Shown: positions 51,184-61,038, numbered from the stretch's first letter. The stretch is DNA of 64,000 nt from Crossiella cryophila (GCF_014204915.1 NZ_JACHMH010000001.1:9957501-10021500), one strand, 5' to 3'. Numbers and translations are program-made. The notes: generated by a model from the sequence alone, not told the origin.

Positions 51184-53662
51184 GCAGGTGCGCGGCCAGC
51201 GCGGTGCGTGAGGGCAGGCCGGTCTTGGCCAGGATGTTGGACACGTGCGTGGTCACCGTGCGCTCGCTCAGCGCCAGCCGGTCCGCGATGGTCCGGTTCG
51301 TGCAGCCCTGGCTGACCAGCCCGGCGACCTGGTGCTCCCGCGCGGTCAGCTCGCCCGGCGCCACCCGGCCCGCCGCCCTGGACACCCGGCGGCCGAGTCC
51401 GCGCTGCACCCGGATGGTCTGCTCCAGCAACCGGTTCGCCCCGCAGGCGGCGAACAACTCGCTGGCCCGCTCCAGCTCGCCCAGCGCGGCGGCCCGCTCG
51501 CCGAGACCGGCCAGCGCCATGCCCGCGACCAGGTGCGCCCTGGCCAGCCCCGGCCGCAACGGGGTGCGGGCGAACCCCTGCACCGCCTCCCCGGCCAGTC
51601 GTGCCGCCGCACTCCGTTCGCCACCGGCCAGCAGCAGCCGCGCCTCGGCCAGCAGGGCGTAGGCCAGTGCGCCCGGTTCGTTCGCGGCGGCCCGGCAGCG
51701 GCGGGCCCAGTCCGCGGCCTCGACCGGATCGCCGCGGCGCAGCGCGCTCTCGGTGAGCTGCTCCAGGTGCGGGGCCAGCAGGTTGTCCCGCACCTCGGCC
51801 AGGAAGTCCGCGGGCACCGGCAGGTCCATCGCCCGGCGCGCCTCGGCCAGCTGCCAGCGCACCTGGGCCCACCACGGGTGATCACCGGCCGGGGCCAGCT
51901 CCTCGGCCTGCTCGGCGAAGCCCAGCGCGGCGACCAGGTCACCGCGTTCCCCGGCCAGGTAACCACGCAGCATCAGCGCGTAGGCCAGCACCGGCGGCCT
52001 GCCGATCCGCCCGGCCAGCTCGGCCGCCTCGGCCAGGTTGACCTCGGCCAGCGCCCACTCCCCGGCGAGCACCTGGCCGAAGGCCGAGCGCAGGTGCCCG
52101 CGCATCAGCACCAGCCGCTGCCCGGTGTCCCTGGCCACCTGGTGCATCCGCTCGCCCAGCCTGCGCGCGTCGGCGAACCGGCCCAGGTGCAGCACGATGC
52201 CCACGCACTGCTCGGCGATCAGCAGCCAGTCGGCCAGTTCGGCCGTGGTGGCCTCGTCCACCAGCACGATGCTCTGCTCGACCGCGTCCTTGGCGGCCTC
52301 GATCGCGCCCGCGGTCCAGTGGTGGTAGGCCAGCAGCGAGTGGCAGGCCGCGTGGATCAGCGTGGCCGGTCTGGGCAACGGCGTGCCGAGCACCTGCCCG
52401 GCCAGCTCGACCGCGCCCTCGGGGTCCCCGGTGTTGTGCAGGGCGTAGGCCAGTTCCGCGCGCACCGCGGCCAGTTCCGCCGGATCGCCGTCCGGCCAGG
52501 TGTCCAGCACCCGGCGCAGCACCGCCCGCGCGGTCAGGTTGCGCCCGAACATCCGCTCCACCGCCGAGTACCGGATCACCGCCCTGGCCGCGATCGGCCC
52601 AGCCGAGCCCACCACCTCCTGGAACAGCCCCATGCCCTGCTCGGTGCGCCCGGCCGCGATGAGCACGTCGGCCAGTTCCAGCCGCACGTCCAGCGCCGGG
52701 CAGACCCGCTGCGCCGCGGTCAGCCACCGGGCCGCGGTGGCCGGTTCCCGGCCCCGCACCTCGCGCGCGGCCCGCACCAGCACCTCGGCCGCGCCCCGGT
52801 CACCAGGCCGGGCCGCGAACTCCAGCTGCCGGGCCCGTTCCGGCGCGGGCGCCCGCTGGGCCAGCAGCACCGCGGCCACCCTGCGGTGCGCCTCGATCCG
52901 CCAGCTGTGCGGGGCCGAGCCGTACACCAGCCGCCGCACCACCGGATGCCGGAACTCCAGCACCGCCCCGTTCTCCCGCAACAGATCCGCGGCCACGGCG
53001 GCGTCCAGCGCCTGCCGCACCCGAGCGGGCAGGCAGTCACCGGCCGGCGCGACCAGGTCCGCGGTGATGGCCTCGCCGATGACCGCGGCCGCCCGCAGCA
53101 CCAGCACGCCGGTCTCCCCCAGCCTGTCCACTTCGGACAGCAGCGCGGCCCGCACACCGGCGGCGGGTCCCTCGGCCAACGCCCTGAGGTAGCAGGGATT
53201 CCCGCCACTGGCCGCGTGCAGCTCGGCCAGCCGGGCCGGACTGGCCGAGCCCACCAACTCACCGCACTCGGCCGGTGACAACGGTCCCAGCGCCACCCGG
53301 AGCCCGTCGACCTCGTCCAGCAACGCCTGCACCTCCGGCGCGAGCTGCCGTGGCCGGTAGCCGAGCAGCACGGTCAGCCGCAACCGGCCGGGAGTATGGA
53401 TCAGCTTGTCCAGCAAGGCGAAGGTGTCCGGACCGGCCAGGTGCAGATCGTCCAGCAGCACCACCGGCGCCCCGGCCAGCCCGTCCCGCAGATCGGTGGC
53501 GAACGCCAGCTCCGGCACCGCCTGGCGGGCCCGGTTGAGCAGCGCGGTCTTGCCCAGCCACGGATCGCCGCTCACCTGCGCGAACCGGACCGCCCGGGTT
53601 CGTTGTGCGCCAAGGAAGGCAACCAGTTCGTCCAGCTCGCCGGAACGTCCTACCCAAGACAT
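51173..53662 (-). CDS. LAL-type ATPase-LuxR regulator
   Basis: The 829-residue protein has an N-terminal AAA ATPase: Walker A GDPWLGKT near residue 32 and a Walker B in VVLLDDLHLAG. A long helical repeat region follows, and a LuxR helix-turn-helix at the C-terminus (LTAREHQVAGLVSQGCTN, then LALSERTVTTHVSNILAKTG). LAL proteins activate pathway genes on binding ATP and an inducer. The DNA-binding domain is nearly identical to that of the LAL at 54741-57623, so the two are paralogues. Between them is one secreted repeat protein. Confidence 0.94.
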   Translation of the reverse strand: MSWVGRSGELDELVAFLGAQRTRAVRFAQVSGDPWLGKTALLNRARQAVPELAFATDLRDGLAGAPVVLLDDLHLAGPDTFALLDKLIHTPGRLRLTVLLGYRPRQLAPEVQALLDEVDGLRVALGPLSPAECGELVGSASPARLAELHAASGGNPCYLRALAEGPAAGVRAALLSEVDRLGETGVLVLRAAAVIGEAITADLVAPAGDCLPARVRQALDAAVAADLLRENGAVLEFRHPVVRRLVYGSAPHSWRIEAHRRVAAVLLAQRAPAPERARQLEFAARPGDRGAAEVLVRAAREVRGREPATAARWLTAAQRVCPALDVRLELADVLIAAGRTEQGMGLFQEVVGSAGPIAARAVIRYSAVERMFGRNLTARAVLRRVLDTWPDGDPAELAAVRAELAYALHNTGDPEGAVELAGQVLGTPLPRPATLIHAACHSLLAYHHWTAGAIEAAKDAVEQSIVLVDEATTAELADWLLIAEQCVGIVLHLGRFADARRLGERMHQVARDTGQRLVLMRGHLRSAFGQVLAGEWALAEVNLAEAAELAGRIGRPPVLAYALMLRGYLAGERGDLVAALGFAEQAEELAPAGDHPWWAQVRWQLAEARRAMDLPVPADFLAEVRDNLLAPHLEQLTESALRRGDPVEAADWARRCRAAANEPGALAYALLAEARLLLAGGERSAAARLAGEAVQGFARTPLRPGLARAHLVAGMALAGLGERAAALGELERASELFAACGANRLLEQTIRVQRGLGRRVSRAAGRVAPGELTAREHQVAGLVSQGCTNRTIADRLALSERTVTTHVSNILAKTGLPSRTALAAHLLRG

Positions 53663-53814
53663 GACTCCCCCTCACCCCCACCGTATCGAGTGGACACACC
53701 GGGGCCGGGAGTCCTTTAGGGCAGACAAACGGTCATACGCACTTCCTACGACCCGCTGAGTCCGCCGAACCCGGTTTGCTGGCGCGGTCACCCGTGACCA
53801 CCGAAGGGCAACCC

Positions 53815-54735
53815 GTGCGCAAGCCGAACAAGATCCTGCTCACCGCGCTGACCGCGGTCTGTCTGCTGGCGGCGGGCGCCCAGGTCAGCGCCACCGCCGA
53901 GCCCTCGGACGCGGGCACGCCGGTCAACACCTACCGGGACGCCTCCGGCAAGGTCACCGTGACCGTGTACGAACGGGTGGGCGCGGTGGCCGCGCACACC
54001 AGGGACCACCGGGTCACCATCCCGGACGCGGACATGGTCGCCGTCGGCGGCGGTGCGGTCGCGACGAACCAGGGCAACGGCGCGCTGCTCACCGCCTCCT
54101 ACCCGCTGCCGGGGTTCACCGGCTGGGCGGCCAGTTCGAAGGACCACCACGCCGGCCAGCCGCACGGCCTGCGCGGCTACGTGATCGGGCTGAAGATCGC
54201 CGGGATGAGCGCGGACCAACTGCGCGCGCAGCTGAAGGTCACCGAGGCCACCAGCGCGGTGTCCGCGCACCCGGAGGCCGAGGCGCCCAACCCCGGCGCG
54301 GACTCCTGGGCGCTGCTCGGCGGCGGCTTCACCATCCAGTGGACCGGCGCCGGCAACCTGGCCACCGCCTCCTTCCCGACCGGCGGCGAGACCTGGAAGG
54401 CCCGCGGCAAGGACCACAACCAGGGCGATCCGGCCAGGCTGGTCGCCTATGGCGTCTACCTCAACCGGAACCTGCCGGTCGGCCGGGTCGCCGGCAGTGT
54501 GCTGCCCGGCGGTTCCGCCTTCACCAACCAGCCGGAGGCGACCGCGAACGTGGCCGAGGGCTTCGCGCTGACCGGCGGTGGCGCCGAGGTGCACTGGCAG
54601 GGCGTTGGCAACCTGCTGTGGAAGCTGGAGCCGGTGGCTGGCAGCTCGCGTGGCTACCGGGGCGCGAGCAAGGACCACGGCGGGGCCTCGCCTGCCGCGC
54701 TGACCGCCTGGGCGGTGGGCATCCGGCTGAGCTGA
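53815..54735 (+). CDS. Secreted protein with three internal repeats
   Basis: A 306-residue protein with a signal peptide (VRKPNKILLTALTAVCLLAAGAQVSATA, split by its basic start). The mature part contains three related units of about 85 residues, each with a GGGA/GGGF beginning, a W or F, and a closing SKDH/GKDH (WAASSKDHHAGQ, WKARGKDHNQGD, RGASKDHGGAS), followed by a hydrophobic strand. I do not recognise the family; the repeat could be a small beta-blade or lectin-like unit. GTG 53815 is chosen because AAGGG lies 6 nt upstream and the signal peptide begins there. It is flanked by the two LAL genes. Confidence 0.8.
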   Translation: MRKPNKILLTALTAVCLLAAGAQVSATAEPSDAGTPVNTYRDASGKVTVTVYERVGAVAAHTRDHRVTIPDADMVAVGGGAVATNQGNGALLTASYPLPGFTGWAASSKDHHAGQPHGLRGYVIGLKIAGMSADQLRAQLKVTEATSAVSAHPEAEAPNPGADSWALLGGGFTIQWTGAGNLATASFPTGGETWKARGKDHNQGDPARLVAYGVYLNRNLPVGRVAGSVLPGGSAFTNQPEATANVAEGFALTGGGAEVHWQGVGNLLWKLEPVAGSSRGYRGASKDHGGASPAALTAWAVGIRLS

Positions 54736-54740
54736 CCCGC

Positions 54741-57623
54741 TCACTCCCCGTTGGCGGCGCGCAGCACGTGCGCCGCCAGCGCGGTGCGCGAGGTCAGCCC
54801 GGTCTTGGCCAGGATGTTGGACACGTGCGTGGTCACCGTGCGCTCGCTGAGCACCAGGCGTTCCGCGATCGCCTTGTTCGGGAAGCCCTGGCTGATCAGC
54901 TCGGCGATCTCGGTCTCCCGCACGGTCAGCTCACCCGGCGACACCCGTGGCGCGGCCTTGGGCACCCGGCGGCCCTGTTTGCGTTGCAGCTTCACGGTCT
55001 GCTCGACCCAGCGGCCCGCGCCGCATTCGGTGAACAGCACGATCGCCCGGTCCAGCTCGGCCAGCGCCTGGGCCCGCTGACCCGCCTCGGCCAGTGCCGC
55101 GCCCAGGGTGAAGTGCGCCTTGCCCACGTTGAACGGCAGGCCATCGGCGGCGAAGCTGGTCATCGCGGCGCGGGCGAGTTCGGCCGCGCGATCGGATTCC
55201 TTGCGGGCCAACAGAAACAGGGCCTCCGACAGCAGGGCGTGGCCGGTGGAGCCGCGCAACAGCTCGTGCGCCAGGCCCTGGCAGTGCTTGAGCGCCTGCT
55301 CGGCGTAGTGGAAATCGCCGAGCGCGGTGGCGTGCGCGACCAGCTGCTCCAGCTGGAAGCTCGGCAGTTCCCACACCCGCCGGGACGGGTGCTCGTAGCT
55401 CAGCTCGGCGAAGTCGGCGGCCAGGTCCACCGGCCTGCCGGAGATCCGGCGGGCCTCGGCGAGCTGGAACACCGCAGGCCCCATCGAGCGCAGCTCGTGC
55501 TTGCGGGCCAGCTCCACCACCTCCTCGGCCAGTCGCACCGACCGGTCCAGATCACCCCGGTCCCCGGCGATCTCGCTGGTCAGCAACAGGCTCAGGGCCA
55601 GCTCGAAGGGCTGGCCGACCAGGGTGGCGACCTCGATGGCCTCCTCGGCGAACTGCTCGGCCTCGACCAGCTCGCCCAGCATGTACAGCGCGGTGGCCGC
55701 GCGCAGCTGGCTGCGCAGCACCACCAGGTGATGCCCGGAACCACCGGCCAGCGCCAGGATCCGCCTGGCCTGCCGCACCGTGTCCGGATAGCGGCCCTGG
55801 AACAGCCCGGCCCAGTGGCTGTGCTCGATCGCGAGCAGGTGCTGGGCCAGCTCCTCGTCGGTGAGCGCGTCGAAATCGGCGATGGAGCGGTCGATCCACT
55901 CCGCCGCGGCCGGGATGTCGCGCTGCTGGAACCGGTTGTAGGACAACAGTCCGCAGGCGCTGGCCTGCAGGCCGCGCACCTCCGGCACCGGGGGTGTGCG
56001 GGCCACCGCGGTGGCGTGCGCCTCGGCCACCTCCTGGTTGCCCAGCGCGTGCTCGACGTAGGCCAGCTCGTGGTGCAGGGTGGCCGCGGTGACCGGGTCG
56101 GACTCGTCCACCGTGGCCAGTTCGGCCCGCAGCACCGGTGCGACCGCGCGGAACTGGCTCAGCCAGCGCTCGATCGTGGACCACAGCACCACCGCGCGGG
56201 TCTGCGCGGGCGAGTTACCCGGTCTGCGGCCGCGGATGAGCCTGCGCAGCACCTCCACGCCCTCCTCGGTGCGCCCGGCCGCGGTGAGCGCGTCGGCCAG
56301 TTCGACCTGGAGTTCCACCCGGTCCTCTGTGGACACCGCGGGCACCAGGCCGAGCGCGGCGGCCAGCCAGCGGGCCGCGGTGGCAGGCGCCCGGAAGCGG
56401 ACCCGGCGGGCCGCCTCGACCAGCACCTCCACCGCCGCGGTGTCGCCGGGCCGGGCGGTCAGCTCCAGGTGCCTGGCCCGCGCCTCCGGGGCCGCGCCGC
56501 GCCGGTGCAGCACCTCGGCCAGCCTGCGGTGCGCGCCGTCCCGCCAGCTCAGCGGGGACGCGTCGTAGACCAGGTGCCGCAGCAGCGGATGCCGGAACTC
56601 CACCGCGCGGGCGCCGGTGCCGCCGCGGAAGACGTCCGCGGCCAGCGCCTCGTCCAGCGCGGCACGGACCTGGGTCACCGGCAGCACGCTGGTGACCGCG
56701 ACCAGTTCGGCGTCCACCGGCTCACCGGCCACCGCCGCACCACGCACCACCAGCCGGGCCAGCGGACTCAGTCTGTCCACTTCGGACAGCAGCGCGGCCC
56801 GCACGTGCGCGGGCAGTTCCTCGCTCAGCTCGGCCGGGGTTTGCTGCCACAGCACCGGATCGGTCACGGTGGCCAGCGCCTGCAGGTAGAACGGGTTGCC
56901 CTGGCTGGCCCGGTGCAGTCCGGCCACCCTGGCCTTGCCCGCCTCGGCGCCGAGCAGCAGCGCGGTGGCCTCCTGGCTGAGCGGACCCAGTTCCAGCCGG
57001 TGCCCGTGGCCGTCGCTCATCGCCCTGGCCAGCATGGTGTGCCCGGCCACCGAGAGCTGCCGCGGCCGGTGCGCGACCACGAAGGTCAGCCTGCCCCGGC
57101 CCGGCCTGCGCACCAGGTGGTCCAGCAGTTCCAGCGAGGCGACATCGGCCCAGTGCAGGTCGTCCAGCACCACCACCAGCCCGGCCCTGCCGACCACCGC
57201 CTCCAGCGCGGCCCGCACCGCGCGGTGCAGCACATGGCGTTCCGCGCCGAGGTTGTCCTGACTCACCGCGCCGAAGGCCGGGAACACCGCGGCGCAGCGG
57301 GCCACCGTGACCGCGCCCAGCCGCTCGTACCAGGCCGGGCCGAGCGCGGCGAAGTGGTCGTCGAGGGCGTCGGCGAACACACCGAAGGGCCGGCAGGTCT
57401 CGAACTCCGAGGCCCGGCCGAGCAGCACCTCCTGGCCCTTGTCCCTGGCCGCGTCGGCGAGTTCGGCGAGCAGCCTGCTCTTGCCGATGCCCGGCTCGCC
57501 GACGATCTGCACGAACCGGAACCGCGCCGACGGTGGTCCGTCCACAATGGACACGAGTTCGGCGAGTTCCCGTTCCCGGCCGACAAAAGCGGACCGGCCC
57601 GGCTGCACTCGGACCTGTGGCAC
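54741..57623 (-). CDS. LAL-type ATPase-LuxR regulator
   Basis: The 960-residue protein has the complete LAL layout: AAA domain with Walker A GEPGIGKS near residue 42 and Walker B VVVLDDLHWAD near 158, a long TPR-like middle, and a C-terminal LuxR helix-turn-helix (LTVRETEIAELISQGFPNK, LVLSERTVTTHVSNILAKTG). It shares the DNA-binding domain and many ATPase segments with the neighbouring LAL (51173-53662). GTG 57623 has GGGGGA 5 nt upstream. It converges closely (5 nt) on the secreted repeat gene. Confidence 0.94.
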   Translation of the reverse strand: MPQVRVQPGRSAFVGRERELAELVSIVDGPPSARFRFVQIVGEPGIGKSRLLAELADAARDKGQEVLLGRASEFETCRPFGVFADALDDHFAALGPAWYERLGAVTVARCAAVFPAFGAVSQDNLGAERHVLHRAVRAALEAVVGRAGLVVVLDDLHWADVASLELLDHLVRRPGRGRLTFVVAHRPRQLSVAGHTMLARAMSDGHGHRLELGPLSQEATALLLGAEAGKARVAGLHRASQGNPFYLQALATVTDPVLWQQTPAELSEELPAHVRAALLSEVDRLSPLARLVVRGAAVAGEPVDAELVAVTSVLPVTQVRAALDEALAADVFRGGTGARAVEFRHPLLRHLVYDASPLSWRDGAHRRLAEVLHRRGAAPEARARHLELTARPGDTAAVEVLVEAARRVRFRAPATAARWLAAALGLVPAVSTEDRVELQVELADALTAAGRTEEGVEVLRRLIRGRRPGNSPAQTRAVVLWSTIERWLSQFRAVAPVLRAELATVDESDPVTAATLHHELAYVEHALGNQEVAEAHATAVARTPPVPEVRGLQASACGLLSYNRFQQRDIPAAAEWIDRSIADFDALTDEELAQHLLAIEHSHWAGLFQGRYPDTVRQARRILALAGGSGHHLVVLRSQLRAATALYMLGELVEAEQFAEEAIEVATLVGQPFELALSLLLTSEIAGDRGDLDRSVRLAEEVVELARKHELRSMGPAVFQLAEARRISGRPVDLAADFAELSYEHPSRRVWELPSFQLEQLVAHATALGDFHYAEQALKHCQGLAHELLRGSTGHALLSEALFLLARKESDRAAELARAAMTSFAADGLPFNVGKAHFTLGAALAEAGQRAQALAELDRAIVLFTECGAGRWVEQTVKLQRKQGRRVPKAAPRVSPGELTVRETEIAELISQGFPNKAIAERLVLSERTVTTHVSNILAKTGLTSRTALAAHVLRAANGE

Positions 57624-57855
57624 AGCATCCCCCAGCGCTCAAGACCCGGTGACCCCGGTGCAGGACCGTACTGGTGCACCTGGAGCAACGGGCGCTGCGT
57701 CAATGTTCTCTATCCGGGTGTGCCCGTTCGGGCGTACGGCCAGCACTCACTTTAGTGCGAACGCACCCGCGTACGTAGTTGTACCGAAGCATCCGAACCG
57801 CCCCCGGCGCTTGGCTGGCCCTACCGAATCCAACCCGAGTTCAGGGGGAACCACC

Positions 57856-58371
57856 TTGCGAAACCTGTCCAAGCTGGCCGCGCTCACCGCCGCCGTCGCC
57901 ACCCTGGTCGTCACCCCGGCCGCGATGGCCTCGCCGACCCCGATCCCGGCCAAGTCGATCACCTTGGACGCCGCCTCCTTCGCCGGTCAGCTCCCGGCCC
58001 CCGGCGCCCACCTGACCAGGGCCACCGTCTTCTTCCACACCAACGACGAGGACAAGGACCACGACACCCACATCACGGTGACCGCCGTCGACCGCAACGG
58101 CACCACCGCGGCCAGGGTGGCCAACGCCTTCGGCGACTTCGACGACCACAGCGACAACGGGCCGTTCGGCATGTACATCCACAACCCGAGCCGCTGGGAG
58201 CTGCTGCAGGGCGGCAACCTGCACCTGCGCATCGACCCGAACGGCAACGACACCTGGCGCTTCAACTTCCGGGTGGACCTGGTGTTCTCCGACGGCAGCC
58301 AGCTGTCCTCCTGGGGCGACCGGCTCCAGATGAGCCAGAGCGACCGCACCCGCAACTTCCCGATCAGCTGA
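57856..58371 (+). CDS. Small secreted beta-rich protein
   Basis: A 171-residue protein with a signal peptide (RNLSKLAALTAAVATLVVTPAAMA). The mature part is rich in Asp/His/Asn (HTNDEDKDHDTH, GDFDDHSDNGPFG, RIDPNGNDTWRF), suggesting calcium binding in a C2- or PLAT-like beta sandwich; that fold is a guess. I know no function. TTG 57856 is chosen because AGGGGGA lies 6 nt upstream and the signal peptide follows. It diverges from the second LAL gene by a 232-nt gap without other genes, so it is a candidate target of that regulator. Confidence 0.8.
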   Translation: MRNLSKLAALTAAVATLVVTPAAMASPTPIPAKSITLDAASFAGQLPAPGAHLTRATVFFHTNDEDKDHDTHITVTAVDRNGTTAARVANAFGDFDDHSDNGPFGMYIHNPSRWELLQGGNLHLRIDPNGNDTWRFNFRVDLVFSDGSQLSSWGDRLQMSQSDRTRNFPIS

Positions 58372-58377
58372 CCCAGG

Positions 58378-59565
58378 TCAGGCTCCGGCAGGCGTCATCC
58401 CGTCGATGACCTGCTGCCGGTAGGGCCGCATGGCCCGAGCGCTGTTCCAGCCGACCGCGCCGGTCACCCGACCGGCGCGGCGGTACAGCGCCACGAACTT
58501 GCGCGACTCCAGATCGCCCTCCACCACCTCGACCTCGTCCTGCGCGGCCGGCAGGCCGAAGCCCTGGATCTTGAGGTCGTACTGGTCGGTCCAGAAGTAG
58601 GGCAGCGGCAGGTACGGCTGGGCGTTGTCCGGTCCGGCCAACAGGTTCTTGGCCACCGCGATGCCCTGTTCGGTCGCGTTGGTCCGGTGTTCCAGCCGCA
58701 GCTGGGCGCCAAGGCCCTCGTGGGTCCAGCTCGCCACGTCACCCGCGGCGTACACCCCAGGCACGGCCTGGCAGGTGGCATCGCACTCGACCCCGGCCGC
58801 GCTGATGTTGAGCCCACTGCCCTGCAACCAGCCCACCGCCGGGTTGGCGCCGATGCCCAGCACCACCACGTCCGCGGGCAGCTTGGTGCCATCGGCCAGC
58901 AGCACCGCGGTGACCCGGCCCATCGAACCGGCCAGGCTGGCCACGCCGACCCCGGTGCGCACCGGCACCCCGTGGTCGGCGTGCACCTGGCTGATCAGCC
59001 CGCCGATCCGCGCGCCCATCACCCGCACCATCGGTGCTTCCAGGGGTTCCACGATGGTCACCTCGGCGCCGAGCTTGCGCGCGGTGGCGGCCACCTCGCA
59101 GCCGATCAGCCCGGCGCCGACCACGACCACCCTCGGGCCGGTCAGCAGTTCGGCGCGCAGCGCGAGCGCGTCGTCCAGGGTGCGCAGCACGTGCACCCCG
59201 GCCAGGCCCTCGGCGCTGGGCAGGGTGCGGGCGGACACGCCGGTGGCGATCACCAGCGCGTCGTAGTCCACCCCGCTGCCGTCGGCCAGCTCCACCCGGG
59301 CACGCACCGGGTCCAGGCTGGTGGCGGCGTTGCCCAGCACCAGCTCCACGTCCAGGCCGTCGAGGTGGTCCTCGGCCCGCAACCGGGCCCGTTCGGGCGC
59401 CCAGTCCCCGGCCAGCACCTGCTTGGACAGCGGTGGGCGGTCATACGGCAGGTGCGGCTCAGCGCCGACCAGCATGACCTTGCCCTCGAACCCGCCCCTG
59501 CGCAGGGCCTCCACCGTGGTCAACCCAGCGGCCGAGGCACCCACCACGACGACCTGACGCAACAC
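58378..59565 (-). CDS. Ferredoxin/rubredoxin reductase-type FAD oxidoreductase
   Basis: The 395-residue protein has two dinucleotide sites: FAD VVVGASAAGLTTVEAL at the N-terminus and NAD(P)H VVVVGAGLIGCEVA near residue 145, and the late GVYAAGDVASW. This is the pattern of the ferredoxin reductases that serve P450s and dioxygenases. It is the last gene of the P450-ferredoxin-reductase operon, with 5 nt to the ferredoxin gene, and can complete an NAD(P)H-to-P450 electron chain. Confidence 0.94.
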   Translation of the reverse strand: MLRQVVVVGASAAGLTTVEALRRGGFEGKVMLVGAEPHLPYDRPPLSKQVLAGDWAPERARLRAEDHLDGLDVELVLGNAATSLDPVRARVELADGSGVDYDALVIATGVSARTLPSAEGLAGVHVLRTLDDALALRAELLTGPRVVVVGAGLIGCEVAATARKLGAEVTIVEPLEAPMVRVMGARIGGLISQVHADHGVPVRTGVGVASLAGSMGRVTAVLLADGTKLPADVVVLGIGANPAVGWLQGSGLNISAAGVECDATCQAVPGVYAAGDVASWTHEGLGAQLRLEHRTNATEQGIAVAKNLLAGPDNAQPYLPLPYFWTDQYDLKIQGFGLPAAQDEVEVVEGDLESRKFVALYRRAGRVTGAVGWNSARAMRPYRQQVIDGMTPAGA

Positions 59566-59570
59566 CGTGT

Positions 59571-59765
59571 CTACTCCACTACTGAGATCGCGGCCGCGGG
59601 ACAGCGGCTGACCGCATCATCCACCAGGGCCCGCTGGGATTCATCGGGAGTCGGGTCCAGCAACGCGACGATGCCGTCCTCCTCCCGCTGGTCGAACACC
59701 TCCGGCGCGGCCAGCACGCAGGAGCCCGCGCCGCAGCAGCGGTCCTGGTCGATCAGCACCTTCAT
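59571..59765 (-). CDS. [3Fe-4S] ferredoxin
   Basis: A 64-residue ferredoxin: CCGAGSC near residue 10 and the late SRCPAAAI give three main cluster cysteines (the C-x5-C...CP pattern), one position of the usual first motif being Gly/Ala, as in [3Fe-4S] ferredoxins that donate electrons to actinobacterial P450s. ATG 59765 is 16 nt after the P450 stop. Its partners are the P450 upstream and the reductase downstream. Confidence 0.95.
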   Translation of the reverse strand: MKVLIDQDRCCGAGSCVLAAPEVFDQREEDGIVALLDPTPDESQRALVDDAVSRCPAAAISVVE

Positions 59766-59781
59766 CGGCCGAACTCCTCTC

Positions 59782-60984
59782 TCACCAGCGCACGGGCAGC
59801 TTGTGCACGCCGTAGATGGCCATGTCCGAGCGGAACGGGATCTCCGCCAGCGGCGCGGCCAGTTCCAGCGTGGGGAACCGCTCGAACAACGTGCTGAACA
59901 CCACCCTGAGTTCCATCCGGGCCAGCTGCTGGCCCAGGCACTGGTGCGGGCCGAAGCCGAAGGTCAGGTGCGCCACCGGCTGGCGGGTGATGTCCAGCCG
60001 CTCGGCGTCCTCCAGCAGCGCCGGGTCGAAGTTGGCCCCGGAGACGTGCAGCGCCACGATCTCGCCCGCCTTGATCAGGTGGCCGCCGATCTCCACGTCC
60101 TCCAGGGCACTGCGCTGCAGGCCAAGGTGGATGATGGTCAGGTAGCGCAGCAGCTCCTCGACCGCCTTGTCTGCCAGCTCCGGCTTGTTCTTGAGCAGGT
60201 CGAGCTGGTCCGGGTTCTCCAGCAGCACCGCGGTGCTCAGGCCGATCATGTTCGCGGTGGTCTCGTGCCCGGCCACGAGCAGCAGGAAGGCGAAGCTGAC
60301 CAGCACCTCGTCGTCGATCAGCTCCTCACCGGCGTCCGCGCGCGCGATCAGGTCCGACAGCAGGTCCTCGCCGGGGTCCAGCCGCTTGGTGCGCACCAGC
60401 ACCGCCAGGTACTGGTTGAACTCCTCCACCGCCGCCAGCCTGCGCTCCGGCGGGGTGTCCAGGCGGAGCAGGTCCACGGTGACGGACTGGAAGTGGTCCC
60501 GGTCGGCGTACGGCACGCCGAGCAGCTCGCAGATCACCAGCGAGGGCACCGGCAGCGCCAGCTCCTCCACCAGGTCGACCACCCCGCCCTTGGCCGCCAT
60601 CGCGTCCAGGTGCTCGTCCACGATCTGCTGGATCCGCGGCCGCAGGTGCTGCATCCGCCGGACAGTGAACTCCCTGGTCAGCAGCTTGCGGTAGGCCGGG
60701 TGCTCCGGCGCGTCCATGCTCAGCAGCATGCCCCGGCGCATCGGCGGCGGGTCCTGCTGGTTCTTGGCGAAGAGGAACCGGCGGTTGCGGACGGTGAACC
60801 GGGAGTCGGTGAGCACGGACCGGATGTCGGTGTGCCGGGTCAGCAGCCAGCCCTCGTCACCGCTGGGAAAGGTCATCCGGGAGATCGGCGCCGCGCTGTC
60901 GCGCAGGTCACTGATCTCCTGTGGCGGGTGGAAGGGACACTGCCGCTGCATGGGGAACGGCGGTGCGGCCATGGTCTCGGTCAT
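59782..60984 (-). CDS. Cytochrome P450 (CYP105-like)
   Basis: The 400-residue protein has SMDAPEHPAYRKLLTREFTV, I-helix LLLVAGHETTANMI near residue 240, K-helix EELLR and heme loop FGFGPHQCLGQQLARMEL with the cysteine at residue 349. The pattern AGHETT plus FGxGxHxCLGQ is typical of the CYP105-type actinomycete family with broad substrate range. It opens a three-gene operon with its own ferredoxin and reductase, a self-sufficient redox set. A two-component system lies 54 nt upstream on the same strand and may control it. Confidence 0.94.
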   Translation of the reverse strand: MTETMAAPPFPMQRQCPFHPPQEISDLRDSAAPISRMTFPSGDEGWLLTRHTDIRSVLTDSRFTVRNRRFLFAKNQQDPPPMRRGMLLSMDAPEHPAYRKLLTREFTVRRMQHLRPRIQQIVDEHLDAMAAKGGVVDLVEELALPVPSLVICELLGVPYADRDHFQSVTVDLLRLDTPPERRLAAVEEFNQYLAVLVRTKRLDPGEDLLSDLIARADAGEELIDDEVLVSFAFLLLVAGHETTANMIGLSTAVLLENPDQLDLLKNKPELADKAVEELLRYLTIIHLGLQRSALEDVEIGGHLIKAGEIVALHVSGANFDPALLEDAERLDITRQPVAHLTFGFGPHQCLGQQLARMELRVVFSTLFERFPTLELAAPLAEIPFRSDMAIYGVHKLPVRW

Positions 60985-61038
60985 CGCGGGAGCCCTCCTC
61001 GTGGGAACGACTCCAGGTGACCAGGACCACCTGCCGGT

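Noticed and set aside
54339-57755. Long plus-strand frame opposite the second LAL gene
   Set aside because: Composition is Gln/Arg/His-rich with no domain, while the minus strand encodes a full LAL protein.
58687-61020. Long plus-strand frame opposite the P450 operon
   Set aside because: It crosses three well-supported minus-strand genes and has shadow-like composition.
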